Source: an uncultured Prevotella sp. | Lineage (GTDB): Bacteria > Bacteroidota > Bacteroidia > Bacteroidales > Bacteroidaceae | NCBI GenBank assembly: GCA_905236455.1 | Contig: CAJOPT010000128.1 | Span: 62,001-126,000, forward strand | Length of the DNA stretch: 64,000 nucleotides | Direction: 5' to 3' | Shown: piece by piece, positions 38,817 through 48,320 of the stretch | Position numbering within the stretch: the first letter of the stretch is position 1 | Layout of the letters: the number at the start of each line of letters is the position of its first letter | The notes under the pieces: model-generated | The model's database searches: none | What the model saw: only the letters and a program-made list of their open reading frames with translations | What the model was told of the DNA's origin: nothing | Made by a program: the position numbers and the translations under genes

Positions 38817-41714
38817 TTAATATCCGAAGATTTCTTCTGTGGAAAGACGCTTTACCGGGGCTATTTTCTCTAATTTCTCCATGTCAAGGTCTTCTTCCTT
38901 ACCGAGAATAAGATACTTATAAGGTTTGTTTACCATATTGGCTTTCTCGAAATTCACAATATCCTGCAAAGTAAGCGACGGCAGTGCCTTATAAATATAT
39001 TCGTTAGTATCGTAGTCGAGACCCATCTGCTTCAGCCAGTAGTAGGTGGAGAGTACGGAGAACTTTGTTGTCCTTGCACTTTGCAGACTCTTGGTAAGGC
39101 TCTGCTTGGCTATCTCAAAGGCTGCCTGGCTCTGAGGCAAAGTGTCTACAATCTGATTGAATGTCTTGATACAGTCTGCCATCTTGTCATTCTGTGAGAT
39201 GATGAAGGTATAGAATGACTCAGGTTGATTCTTTCGTGAAGGACTGCTGTATCGTGCGGATGCGTTATATGCAAGTCCACGGCTCTCGCGAAGCTCTTGA
39301 AATACAATACCGTTCATGCTGCCTCCGAAATACTCATTGAAAAGGGCACGAAGAGGAGCCTCTTCCTTGTTCCATGGCTTGTTCTCATTGTGGAACTGTA
39401 CCATATAGATATTCTTGGCGTCATACGGTGCAATGTATACTTCATTCTCTGGTGTCGGCTGCATAGTGTATTCCGGTCCTCGTGGAGCAGGAGTAAGCTT
39501 TTTCTTCGTTTTGTGAACACTACCGAGAAGCTTGCTAAGCTCCTTTTCTGTCATAGGACCATAATACAGCACGGTCTTTTCCATGTTGCGCAGGTTCTTG
39601 AGACATTCGAGCAGGCTCTGTGGGTTCATCTCGCGTAGCTGTTCTATACTGTAAATGTTACGCTGGGAATTATATGAGCCATATTGTCCGTAAGTCATCA
39701 AGGCACGGAAACTCTCGCGTTGATCTTTTTTGCTGTCATCCCTGCTTTTTTGAACCAAGTCAACGAAACTGGTGTATGAGTCATTGTCGGCCTTGGCATT
39801 TTGCAACAGGTCTTCCACAAGGGTTAGGGCCTGTGGCAGGTTCTCATTAAGACCAGTCAGCCATACCGTAGTCTTGTCTTCTGTCTGTGAGATACCATAG
39901 CTACATGCAAGCTTGTAGAATTCCTGCTGTATTTGACTGACGGTTTTCTTATTGGTGCCAATATAATTAAGGTAGCTGGCTGCATAGCCAATGTCCAAAT
40001 CGTCCTCGTCACCAAAATCATAGACAAAGCGGAGAGTGAAGCGGTCGTCTTCTGTGTTCTGCTTGTAAAGTAGTGGAAGCCCCGCTTTGGTCTTAGTGTC
40101 TTTTAAGTCGTTATTGAAATCAAGGAAACGAGGCTCTATTGGTTTCGCCTCACTGTTCTTAATCTCATTTAGGAACGTGGAACTGAGGTCTCGGTTTGTC
40201 GGTATGGCGGTGATGGTTGGCTTGTCGATCTTTTTCTGGGTCGTGTCTTCGCCAACCTTCTTGTATACACATGCATAATTGTCAAGGAAGTGTTTGTTGG
40301 CAAAATCCACAATCTGTTGCTTTGTCATCTTTGCCTGACGGTCGAGTCTTCCTACGACATCTGCCCATGGCAGGTTGTTAATAAACGCGTCAACCATGAT
40401 ATTTGCACGGTTGCGGTTGTTGTCAAGACTTGTGAGGTATTGTAGCTTCTTGTTGCTGATGACACTTGGCAACAGCTCATCGGAGAAGTTGCCGCGTTTC
40501 AGGTTGTCGATTTCTCCTAATACCAGTGTGCGAAGCTCTTCCAAAGACTGTCCCGCCTTCGGCATACCATAGACGATGAATCCGGAGTAGTCGGTCATGT
40601 CATAGATAAACGCACTCACACCTTGAGCTTTCATAGTCTGCTCGAGGTTCACCTCAAACAAACCTGCCTTACCATTGGCAAGAATCGAGGAGATGACATC
40701 AAGCGTGTCGGCTTGTGCGTCATTGGCTCCTTTAAAGAGCCATGCCATCATCAGATTTTCTGCTTCCTGACCAACAATGGTTGAGTCTTTTGGCTGTGTC
40801 AGTGCTGGTTGTTGTCCGTATTCTGGTCGAGAGAGGTTCGTGCTCGGCTTCCATGAACCGAAATACTTGTCAATAATTTCTATCACCTCGTCTGGGTTGA
40901 AGTCGCCAGCCATACAGATTGCCACATTGTTGGGTACATAGTAGCGTTTGAAATAATTCTTGATATTGATAATGGATGGATTCTTAAGGTGTTCCTGAGT
41001 ACCGATGGTTGTCTGCGTACCGTAGGGATGTCCAGGCAGCAACATCTTCAGAATAGCGGCATATTCTTTGCGCATGTCGTTGGCAAGTCCGATATTGTAT
41101 TCCTCATATACAGCTTCCAACTCAGTATGGAACCCACGGATTACCATGTTCTGAAAACGGTCTGCTTGTACCTTCGCCCAGTTCTCAATCTCATTCGATG
41201 GAATGTTCTCCACATAGCAAGTCACGTCGTTAGACGTAAAGGCGTTCGTCCCTTCACTGCCGATAGCCGACATGAGTTTGTCGTATTCGTTAGGAATGAA
41301 GTACTTGGCGGCAAGCTGGCTCACAGAGTCAATCTCATGGTATGCTTGTCTCCTTGCTTCTGGGTCGGTCAGCGTACGGTATACTTCATATCGTGCCTCG
41401 ATGTCGTCAAGGTAAGGCTTTTCCGCTGCAGCGTCAGTGACACCAAACCGATTGGTGCCTTTAAACATCAGGTGCTCCAGATAATGGGCAAGACCAGTTG
41501 TCTCGGCAGGATCGTTGCGCGAACCTGTCCTTACCGCAATGTTAGCTTGCAGACGTGGCTTCTCTTTGTTTACAGAGAGGTAAACCTTGAGTCCGTTACT
41601 TAGTGTGTAGATACGTGTCTGCATTGGATCTCCCGCAACTGTCTCATAGTCATGAGCCATCATAGGCATAAAAGAAAAGAGGCATAAAAGGAGAAAGGCA
41701 GTTAGGTACCGCAT
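38817..41714 (-). CDS. M16 family zinc metallopeptidase, secreted
   Basis: HYLEHLMFKGTNRF (HxxEH) and second inactive M16 half; signal peptide; start set at MRYLTAF. Confidence 0.93.
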   Translation of the reverse strand: MRYLTAFLLLCLFSFMPMMAHDYETVAGDPMQTRIYTLSNGLKVYLSVNKEKPRLQANIAVRTGSRNDPAETTGLAHYLEHLMFKGTNRFGVTDAAAEKPYLDDIEARYEVYRTLTDPEARRQAYHEIDSVSQLAAKYFIPNEYDKLMSAIGSEGTNAFTSNDVTCYVENIPSNEIENWAKVQADRFQNMVIRGFHTELEAVYEEYNIGLANDMRKEYAAILKMLLPGHPYGTQTTIGTQEHLKNPSIINIKNYFKRYYVPNNVAICMAGDFNPDEVIEIIDKYFGSWKPSTNLSRPEYGQQPALTQPKDSTIVGQEAENLMMAWLFKGANDAQADTLDVISSILANGKAGLFEVNLEQTMKAQGVSAFIYDMTDYSGFIVYGMPKAGQSLEELRTLVLGEIDNLKRGNFSDELLPSVISNKKLQYLTSLDNNRNRANIMVDAFINNLPWADVVGRLDRQAKMTKQQIVDFANKHFLDNYACVYKKVGEDTTQKKIDKPTITAIPTNRDLSSTFLNEIKNSEAKPIEPRFLDFNNDLKDTKTKAGLPLLYKQNTEDDRFTLRFVYDFGDEDDLDIGYAASYLNYIGTNKKTVSQIQQEFYKLACSYGISQTEDKTTVWLTGLNENLPQALTLVEDLLQNAKADNDSYTSFVDLVQKSRDDSKKDQRESFRALMTYGQYGSYNSQRNIYSIEQLREMNPQSLLECLKNLRNMEKTVLYYGPMTEKELSKLLGSVHKTKKKLTPAPRGPEYTMQPTPENEVYIAPYDAKNIYMVQFHNENKPWNKEEAPLRALFNEYFGGSMNGIVFQELRESRGLAYNASARYSSPSRKNQPESFYTFIISQNDKMADCIKTFNQIVDTLPQSQAAFEIAKQSLTKSLQSARTTKFSVLSTYYWLKQMGLDYDTNEYIYKALPSLTLQDIVNFEKANMVNKPYKYLILGKEEDLDMEKLEKIAPVKRLSTEEIFGY

Positions 41715-41780
41715 CTCGGTGTTCTTGTACGTTGTTTCCATTATTGTTTGTATTAAGTTTTAATCTTATCTGGTTTGATG

Positions 41781-43634
41781 TTACTCTTCGTAGTCGATCT
41801 CATGGTCGAGCTTTGAGATAAAGTCGTCAAACACATCCTGCTCAACGTCACCCATGGCGAATTCCTTTTCTGCGTCTTTCCTGATTTCTGCAATCCATGC
41901 GCGACGGGCGGTGATGTAGTCCTTATGTATCTGTCTCATTGCTTCTTCGTCAAGTTCTTCCAGTCCGTAATAGTCGAGAATCATGTTGTAAGACCATGTC
42001 CACTGATATTCGCGGAAGTGGTCGTTGATCTCCCGGAAACGGTTGCTGACATCCTGAATGGTCTCAAGGGTACCGCTCTTGATGTCTTCAATAATGCGTA
42101 ACTCCTCACTCTCTGGTAAGAGTAGTCCTGAAAGGTCGTTCCACTTACCTAAACCAATCTCGGTTTGTGGCTTACCCAGCCAACCGCCTTTCACGGCACG
42201 CTTTAGTACGGCTCCCATATATATGCGCAGGGCGATATCGTAATACTTGATTCCTTTGCGGAGTGACGAGGCGTTTATGACATACTCATGGTAGTTGTAG
42301 CTTGACACATTGTCACCGCTGGCAGCACGGAGGTTCTCAAGGATTTGCTTGCCTTCCACAATCTCGCCGACGGTGAATGGTGATAGCCAATCGAAGTTGA
42401 TAATGCTTTTCCTGCAACTGGCGGCACGCTTGTCTCGTTTCGGCCATTTCTTAATATCACGGTATAGTCCTACCGTAGTGATGTTGCGTCCCGGTACAAG
42501 ATACATAGTGTCGCCGTATGCCATTAAATAGGAGAAAGGCAGACAGCGTGTGTCCGGGTGGTGCATCAGCTTACCGAAACAGACAGAGAAGGCACCAATG
42601 GTTGCCGGCATCAATACGTAGGAGCCGCTGGCAGTCTTTGTGCCTCGCTCCAGAGTGCCATAGTGCATCGGTCCCATCTTATAGGCATGGTTGGAGAAAT
42701 TGGTGTTGGAGCCAGCGTTATAGAACGAGAACTCTCCTCCAATAAGCAAACTTGACTTATGGTGACTTGCAGAGAAAGGACCGCAGAAGGCTGCACATGC
42801 CTCACCGTTTGCCATAAAGGAATTGGCGAAGAACAGACTTGCCTCAGCCGTGAATCCATTGGTGATCTGACAGGCCTCGCCAACGAAGCAGTCTTGCATC
42901 TTCACGGAATTTGTGATTGAGCAGCCATTGGATATAATGGAGTTCTCACAGATGACACCTGTACCGATATATACGCTGGCATCATTGCTACTCATAATCG
43001 TACAGTCGCTGAGACGCGCCGCACCGCTAATCTCACAATCGTCCTTTATGACGGTGTTGGTAATCTCTTTGGTGTTTACAATCTTTACGTTATTACCTAT
43101 GGTGCCACGGTCTGGATTTGACAATTTTATCTCTTCGCTTATCATGCGGTGAATGGCATCTTTAAGCTGACGGTCATTGAAGTGTTTCACCATGAAGGCG
43201 GCAAGCTGGCTGTTAAGCTCGTTGAACAAGATTACATTTCCGTCACCCATCTCATTGAGCACTGATACTAAATGTCCTTCTCCATAGGTGGCTCCCTCTG
43301 TGGTCTCCATAGTACAGATATTGGATATGTAGCAGTCATTGCCAATGGTATAGTTATTAATGAAATTACCAACATTCTCAATCAGACAGTCGTTGCCCAC
43401 TGTGACATTGCGTAGCGTGGCGTTGTTGATTCCCGCATGTTTGAAAAAACCGGTGCTTACCTCTACTTGCTTCTCAAACTCGCCAAGTCTTATCGTACCA
43501 TAGAACATGACGCGATGGAAGGAGTATGGCTTGAAATTCTCTGCGACACTTACGTTGTCCCAGCTTTCTGCCCAACAGTTGTTGTTTTCAAGGATCTGAA
43601 TCTCTTCTTGAGTTAGTGACCTGTAGTTATTCAT
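41781..43634 (-). CDS. DUF4954 family protein with left-handed beta-helix region
   Basis: 617 aa; hexapeptide-like repeats followed by long helical region. Confidence 0.8.
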   Translation of the reverse strand: MNNYRSLTQEEIQILENNNCWAESWDNVSVAENFKPYSFHRVMFYGTIRLGEFEKQVEVSTGFFKHAGINNATLRNVTVGNDCLIENVGNFINNYTIGNDCYISNICTMETTEGATYGEGHLVSVLNEMGDGNVILFNELNSQLAAFMVKHFNDRQLKDAIHRMISEEIKLSNPDRGTIGNNVKIVNTKEITNTVIKDDCEISGAARLSDCTIMSSNDASVYIGTGVICENSIISNGCSITNSVKMQDCFVGEACQITNGFTAEASLFFANSFMANGEACAAFCGPFSASHHKSSLLIGGEFSFYNAGSNTNFSNHAYKMGPMHYGTLERGTKTASGSYVLMPATIGAFSVCFGKLMHHPDTRCLPFSYLMAYGDTMYLVPGRNITTVGLYRDIKKWPKRDKRAASCRKSIINFDWLSPFTVGEIVEGKQILENLRAASGDNVSSYNYHEYVINASSLRKGIKYYDIALRIYMGAVLKRAVKGGWLGKPQTEIGLGKWNDLSGLLLPESEELRIIEDIKSGTLETIQDVSNRFREINDHFREYQWTWSYNMILDYYGLEELDEEAMRQIHKDYITARRAWIAEIRKDAEKEFAMGDVEQDVFDDFISKLDHEIDYEE

Positions 43635-43652
43635 ATCTATTGTGTTTAGTTG

Positions 43653-44942
43653 TTATTCTTCAATATTGTAAAGGAAATCGTTATAGGGATATTTTTGTAC
43701 GTGTAGCTCGCGTACTTTCTTATAAAGTATCTTGCGGAACTCTTCTATGTTTTCTCTCTCGAGAGCGGAGATGAACAGACAATTGTCGTTGAGCTTTGCC
43801 ATCCAGGTTCTTTTGAGTTCCTCAAGGGTGACATTCTCCTTTGTGGCAGGAGTAAGGTCATCGGCTTCTTTCTCAACCCATGTGTAACCGTCAATCTTGT
43901 TGAAAACAATCATTGAAGGCTTGTCGGCACAGCCTAAGTCTGCCAGTGTCTTTTCCACAACAGAGATCTGCTCCTCAAAATCAGGATGGGATATATCTAC
44001 CACATGCAACAGAAGGTCGGCCTCGCGAACCTCATCAAGGGTAGACTTAAACGACTCTACCAGGTCGGTGGGTAGCTTGCGGATGAAACCAACGGTGTCG
44101 GCAAGCAGGAACGGGAGGTTCTCAATGGTGACCTTCCTTACTGTGGTGTCGAGAGTGGCAAAGAGCTTGTTCTCCGCAAACACCTCACTCTTGGAAAGAA
44201 GGTTCATGATCGTTGACTTGCCGACATTAGTGTAGCCGACTAACGCAACGCGGATGAGCCTTCCACGGTTCTTGCGCTGGGTGGTCTTCTGCTTGTCAAT
44301 CTCTGCAAGACGTTGCTTTAGTAGGGTGATACGCTGGAGAATGATACGACGGTCCATCTCCAACTGTGTCTCTCCAGGACCACGTAAGCCTACTGAGCCT
44401 TTGCCTCCGCCACTACCGGAGCCTCCACCTTGTCTCTCAAGGTGTGTCCACAGACGTTGAAGGCGCGGAAGCATATATCTGTATTGTGCCAGCTCTACCT
44501 GTGTCTTGGCATTGGCGGTCTGAGCGCGCATGGCAAAGATGTCGAGAATGAGCGATGTACGGTCGAGTATCTTTACTTTCAGCTCATTCTCTATATTGCG
44601 GATCTGCTTGGCTGTAAGCTCATCATCGAAAATGACCATTCCCACAGGACTGTTCTCTGGAGTGAGCTCTATGCCATCTGCCTCGTATTGCTCCGCCATG
44701 TCCTCACGCATCTTGATGAAGTCTCTTATCTCATCCAGCTTTCCCTTTCCTACGTATGTTACGGAACTGGGACCGCTGATGCGTTGAGTAAAACGCTTTA
44801 TTGTCACGGCACCGGCAGTATCGGCAAGAAATTCCAGCTCGTCAAGGTATTCCTTTGTCTTGCTCTCGTCCTGTTGCTTGGTGATTAAACCAACAAGGAC
44901 GGCCGTCTCGGCCTTGACTTCGGAAATTACAAATTCTTTCAT
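43653..44942 (-). CDS. hflX: GTPase HflX
   Basis: ARRAQTANAK-type region, GPGETQLEMDRR, ALVGYTNVGKSTIMN, FADTVGFIRKLP-type motif. Confidence 0.95.
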   Translation of the reverse strand: MKEFVISEVKAETAVLVGLITKQQDESKTKEYLDELEFLADTAGAVTIKRFTQRISGPSSVTYVGKGKLDEIRDFIKMREDMAEQYEADGIELTPENSPVGMVIFDDELTAKQIRNIENELKVKILDRTSLILDIFAMRAQTANAKTQVELAQYRYMLPRLQRLWTHLERQGGGSGSGGGKGSVGLRGPGETQLEMDRRIILQRITLLKQRLAEIDKQKTTQRKNRGRLIRVALVGYTNVGKSTIMNLLSKSEVFAENKLFATLDTTVRKVTIENLPFLLADTVGFIRKLPTDLVESFKSTLDEVREADLLLHVVDISHPDFEEQISVVEKTLADLGCADKPSMIVFNKIDGYTWVEKEADDLTPATKENVTLEELKRTWMAKLNDNCLFISALERENIEEFRKILYKKVRELHVQKYPYNDFLYNIEE

Positions 44943-45193
44943 CTAATAGTATTGAATAGTATAATCTTTGCAAAGGTACGAGTAAATGAGCACAATACAA
45001 AATAAAAAGTCATTTTTATTTTTATTGTTGAATGGAAGTACCTTCTTCAAAGGTAAATAAAATTTCGGAGATTATAGGGGCAGTCGAGATAAAAATGTGA
45101 ACAAATTACAAAAATTAGTAATCAAATCGCTTTTCTAATTCAAATAAATTTCATACTTTTGTGGAAAACTTCTAAATTGTAATGCATAACACA

Positions 45194-47632
45194 ATGGAAA
45201 ACAAAAAGTATGGTCATTTTGACGACCAACATCGGGAGTATGTGATTACCGACCCGAAGACACCTTGGCCTTGGATTAACTACCTTGGCAATGAGGATTT
45301 TTTCTCTCTAATCAGTAACACGGCAGGTGGCTACTCCTTCTATAAGGATGCTAAGTTCCGCCGTATCACCCGTTACCGCTACAATGGTGTCCCAATGGAC
45401 AATGGCGGCAGGTATTTCTATGTTAAGGATGGGGATACCGTATGGAATCCTGGTTGGAAACCATGTAAGACTCCACTCGACTTCTATGAGTGCCGTCATG
45501 GCATGAGCTACACTCGTGTGACAGGGCGCAAGAATGATGTTGAGGCATCTGTATTGTTCTTCGTACCTCTGAAGACATGGGCTGAGGTGCAGAAGCTTAC
45601 TCTTACCAACCACTCATCAGAGACAAAGAAGCTAAAGCTGTTTTCTTTCGCAGAATGGTGCTTATGGAACGCGGCTACAGACATGGAGAACTTCCAGCGT
45701 AACTTCTCTACTGGTGAGGTGGAGATAGAGGGTAGCACCATCTATCATAAGACAGAATACCGTGAGCGTCGAAACCACTATGCCTTCTATACCGTTAATG
45801 CGCCAGTTGACGGCTATGATACAGACCGTGAGACATTTGTCGGTCTGTATAACGGCTTTGATGAGCCCGAGGCTGTGCTCGAAGGCAAGCCACGTAACAG
45901 TCATGCGCATGGCTGGAGTCCCATAGCCTCACATTATATTGAGGTTGAGCTGGCACCTGGTGAGAGTCGTGACTTTGTTTTCCTGTTGGGATATGTAGAG
46001 AACGAGCAAGAAGAGAAGTTCTCCGCACCGCAGGTTATCAACAAAGCCAAGGCTAAGGCTTTGATGGAGCAGTTTGATACCACTGATAAGGTGGATCTTG
46101 CCTTTGCACACTTGCAAGACTACTGGAACCGCCTGCTTGATATCTATATCGTAAACACTGGCAACGATAAGCTCGACCGTATGGTGAATATATGGAACCA
46201 ATACCAGTGTATGGTGACATTCAACTTCTCACGCTCGGCATCGTTCTTTGAGAGCGGCATCGGACGAGGGATGGGATTCCGCGACAGCAACCAGGACCTT
46301 GTGGGGTTCGTCCATCAGATACCAAGCCGCGCGCGTCAGCGTATCATCGACATCGCCTCGACACAGTTCCCTGACGGTGGTTGCTACCACCAATATCAGC
46401 CGCTAACCAAGCGTGGTAACAACGATATCGGTGGCGGATTCAACGATGACCCATGCTGGCTGATTTTCGGAACTGTGGCTTATTTGAAAGAGACTGGTGA
46501 TTTCTCAATTCTAGATGAACAGGTTCCGTTTGATAATCAGCCAGGTAGCGAGGTTTCGCTCTTTGAACACTTGAAGGTTAGCTTCGACCACGTAGTCAAC
46601 AATCTCGGTCCTCACTGTCTGCCACTCATCGGACGTGCTGACTGGAACGACTGTCTGAACCTCAACTGTTTCTCTTGGGATCCGAATGAGAGCTTCCAGA
46701 CTACAGAGAACAAGAGCGAGGGCTCTAAGGCTGAGTCACTGATGATAGCAGGTTTGTTTGTCGTAACAGGAAAACAATATGTGGAACTCTGTCGTAAGAC
46801 TGGACGTGAAGAAGAGGCCGACCGTGCCCAGAAAGCTGTCGACGCTATGGTTGCGGCTGTCAAGAAAGATGGCTGGGACGGAGAGTGGTATCTGCGCGCA
46901 TACGACTACTTCGGCAACAAGATTGGCTCTCATGAGTGTGATGAGGCAAAGATCTTCATTGAGTCACAAGGATGGTGTACTATGGCTGAAATCGGTGCTG
47001 AGGAGGGTATGGTTGCCAAGAGTCTCGACTCTACGAAGAAATACCTGGAGTGTGAGCATGGTATCGTTTTGAACAATCCTGCCTTCACGAAGTATGTATA
47101 TGAGTATGGTGAGATCTCTTCTTATCCGGAAGGATACAAAGAGAACGCAGGTATCTTCTGTCATAACAATCCATGGGTGATTATCGGTGAGACGCTTGCC
47201 GGACGAGGCAATGATGCCTGGAGCCATTATGCCAAGATCCTACCGTCGTATGTTGAGGAGAAATACCAGACGCTGCATAAGGTGGAGCCATACGTAAACT
47301 GTCAGATGGTTGCTGGTAAGGATGCGGCTAAGCCTGGTGAGGGAAAGAACTCATGGCTTACTGGTACAGCCGCATGGATGTGGCTCACTGTCAGCCAATA
47401 TATCCTTGGTGTTAAACCGGAATACGACGGGTTGTGTATCGATCCTTGTCTGCCTGTGTCGGCACAAGACTATACCATCAAACGTAAGTTCCGTGATGCG
47501 GAGTATGAGATTAACGTACATCCAAATGGTAGCCAGAAAGGTGTAAAGGCGGTCACTGTCGATGGCAAGCCACTCGATGGTGCCCTTGTTCCTTATACTC
47601 CAGGCAAGCATATCGTTGAAGTGACGATGTAA
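45194..47632 (+). CDS. GH94-type disaccharide phosphorylase (cellobiose phosphorylase-like)
   Basis: 816-aa [60 protein letters not shown]. Confidence 0.9.
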   Translation: MENKKYGHFDDQHREYVITDPKTPWPWINYLGNEDFFSLISNTAGGYSFYKDAKFRRITRYRYNGVPMDNGGRYFYVKDGDTVWNPGWKPCKTPLDFYECRHGMSYTRVTGRKNDVEASVLFFVPLKTWAEVQKLTLTNHSSETKKLKLFSFAEWCLWNAATDMENFQRNFSTGEVEIEGSTIYHKTEYRERRNHYAFYTVNAPVDGYDTDRETFVGLYNGFDEPEAVLEGKPRNSHAHGWSPIASHYIEVELAPGESRDFVFLLGYVENEQEEKFSAPQVINKAKAKALMEQFDTTDKVDLAFAHLQDYWNRLLDIYIVNTGNDKLDRMVNIWNQYQCMVTFNFSRSASFFESGIGRGMGFRDSNQDLVGFVHQIPSRARQRIIDIASTQFPDGGCYHQYQPLTKRGNNDIGGGFNDDPCWLIFGTVAYLKETGDFSILDEQVPFDNQPGSEVSLFEHLKVSFDHVVNNLGPHCLPLIGRADWNDCLNLNCFSWDPNESFQTTENKSEGSKAESLMIAGLFVVTGKQYVELCRKTGREEEADRAQKAVDAMVAAVKKDGWDGEWYLRAYDYFGNKIGSHECDEAKIFIESQGWCTMAEIGAEEGMVAKSLDSTKKYLECEHGIVLNNPAFTKYVYEYGEISSYPEGYKENAGIFCHNNPWVIIGETLAGRGNDAWSHYAKILPSYVEEKYQTLHKVEPYVNCQMVAGKDAAKPGEGKNSWLTGTAAWMWLTVSQYILGVKPEYDGLCIDPCLPVSAQDYTIKRKFRDAEYEINVHPNGSQKGVKAVTVDGKPLDGALVPYTPGKHIVEVTM

Positions 47633-47656
47633 AAGTGAATCAAGAGTTTAGAATTA

Positions 47657-47698
47657 AGAATTAAGGGTTATCGCTAATCGGCGATAACCCTTAATTCT
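47657..47698. terminator. Perfect 18-bp inverted repeat between convergent genes, probable terminator
   Basis: AGAATTAAGGGTTATCGC-taatcg-GCGATAACCCTTAATTCT; no strong U-tract. Confidence 0.6.
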
Positions 47699-48308
47699 AA
47701 TCTTTAACCTCTAACCTCATCATGCGTCTCCATTTGAAGTACCCCATTACGGCAATGACAACGTATAGCGCGTATAATGAGGCCTTGAAGGGTATATCCT
47801 TATAGAAGTAGAGTACGCATGTGACAACGTCTACGGCAATCCAGATGAACCATTGCTCCAGATATTTGTGTGCCAGTGCCCAGATTCCTACGATGCTCAG
47901 TGCAGTGGTGAAACTGTCGGCAACAGGTACTCGTGAGTCTGTATATGTTACCAGCAGCCACCAGATCACTCCCCAGATGATGGCAGTGACAATGAGCCAT
48001 GGGAGTATGAGGCTCCGCTTGAAGTGTGTGATGGGAAGGACGGCGCTTTCCTTTTCGTCAGACGTTCCAGTCTTCCTGTTGCTCCGTGTCCATTTCACGA
48101 ATCCGTATACCGTCACGGCGATATAGTAGAATTCCATGCCGCAGTCAGCGTACAACCCTTTTTGGTAGTATAGCACAATACCTAAGGCTTGCATCATGAA
48201 TCCTGCCAGCCACATCCAGTGGCTGGCACGGTACTCAAGCAGGATATATGCCAGCCCCAAGACTGTGGTGGTGATGTCTAACCAATGGCTCAGAAGAAAT
48301 TCCATCAT
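47697..48308 (-). CDS. pnuT: PnuC/PnuT family transporter, inferred thiamine transporter
   Basis: PnuC family TM pattern (LGLAYILLEYRASHWMW, GFVKWTR); 12 nt after a TPP-riboswitch-controlled TonB receptor. Confidence 0.82.
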   Translation of the reverse strand: MMEFLLSHWLDITTTVLGLAYILLEYRASHWMWLAGFMMQALGIVLYYQKGLYADCGMEFYYIAVTVYGFVKWTRSNRKTGTSDEKESAVLPITHFKRSLILPWLIVTAIIWGVIWWLLVTYTDSRVPVADSFTTALSIVGIWALAHKYLEQWFIWIAVDVVTCVLYFYKDIPFKASLYALYVVIAVMGYFKWRRMMRLEVKD

Positions 48309-48320
48309 CGTCGTGGTATC

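Noticed and set aside
44943-45193. AT-rich intergenic region between hflX and the GH94 gene, checked for an sRNA
   Set aside because: Its -7 elements (TACCTTTGC minus, TACTTTTG plus) are explained by the two divergent genes; no terminator inside.
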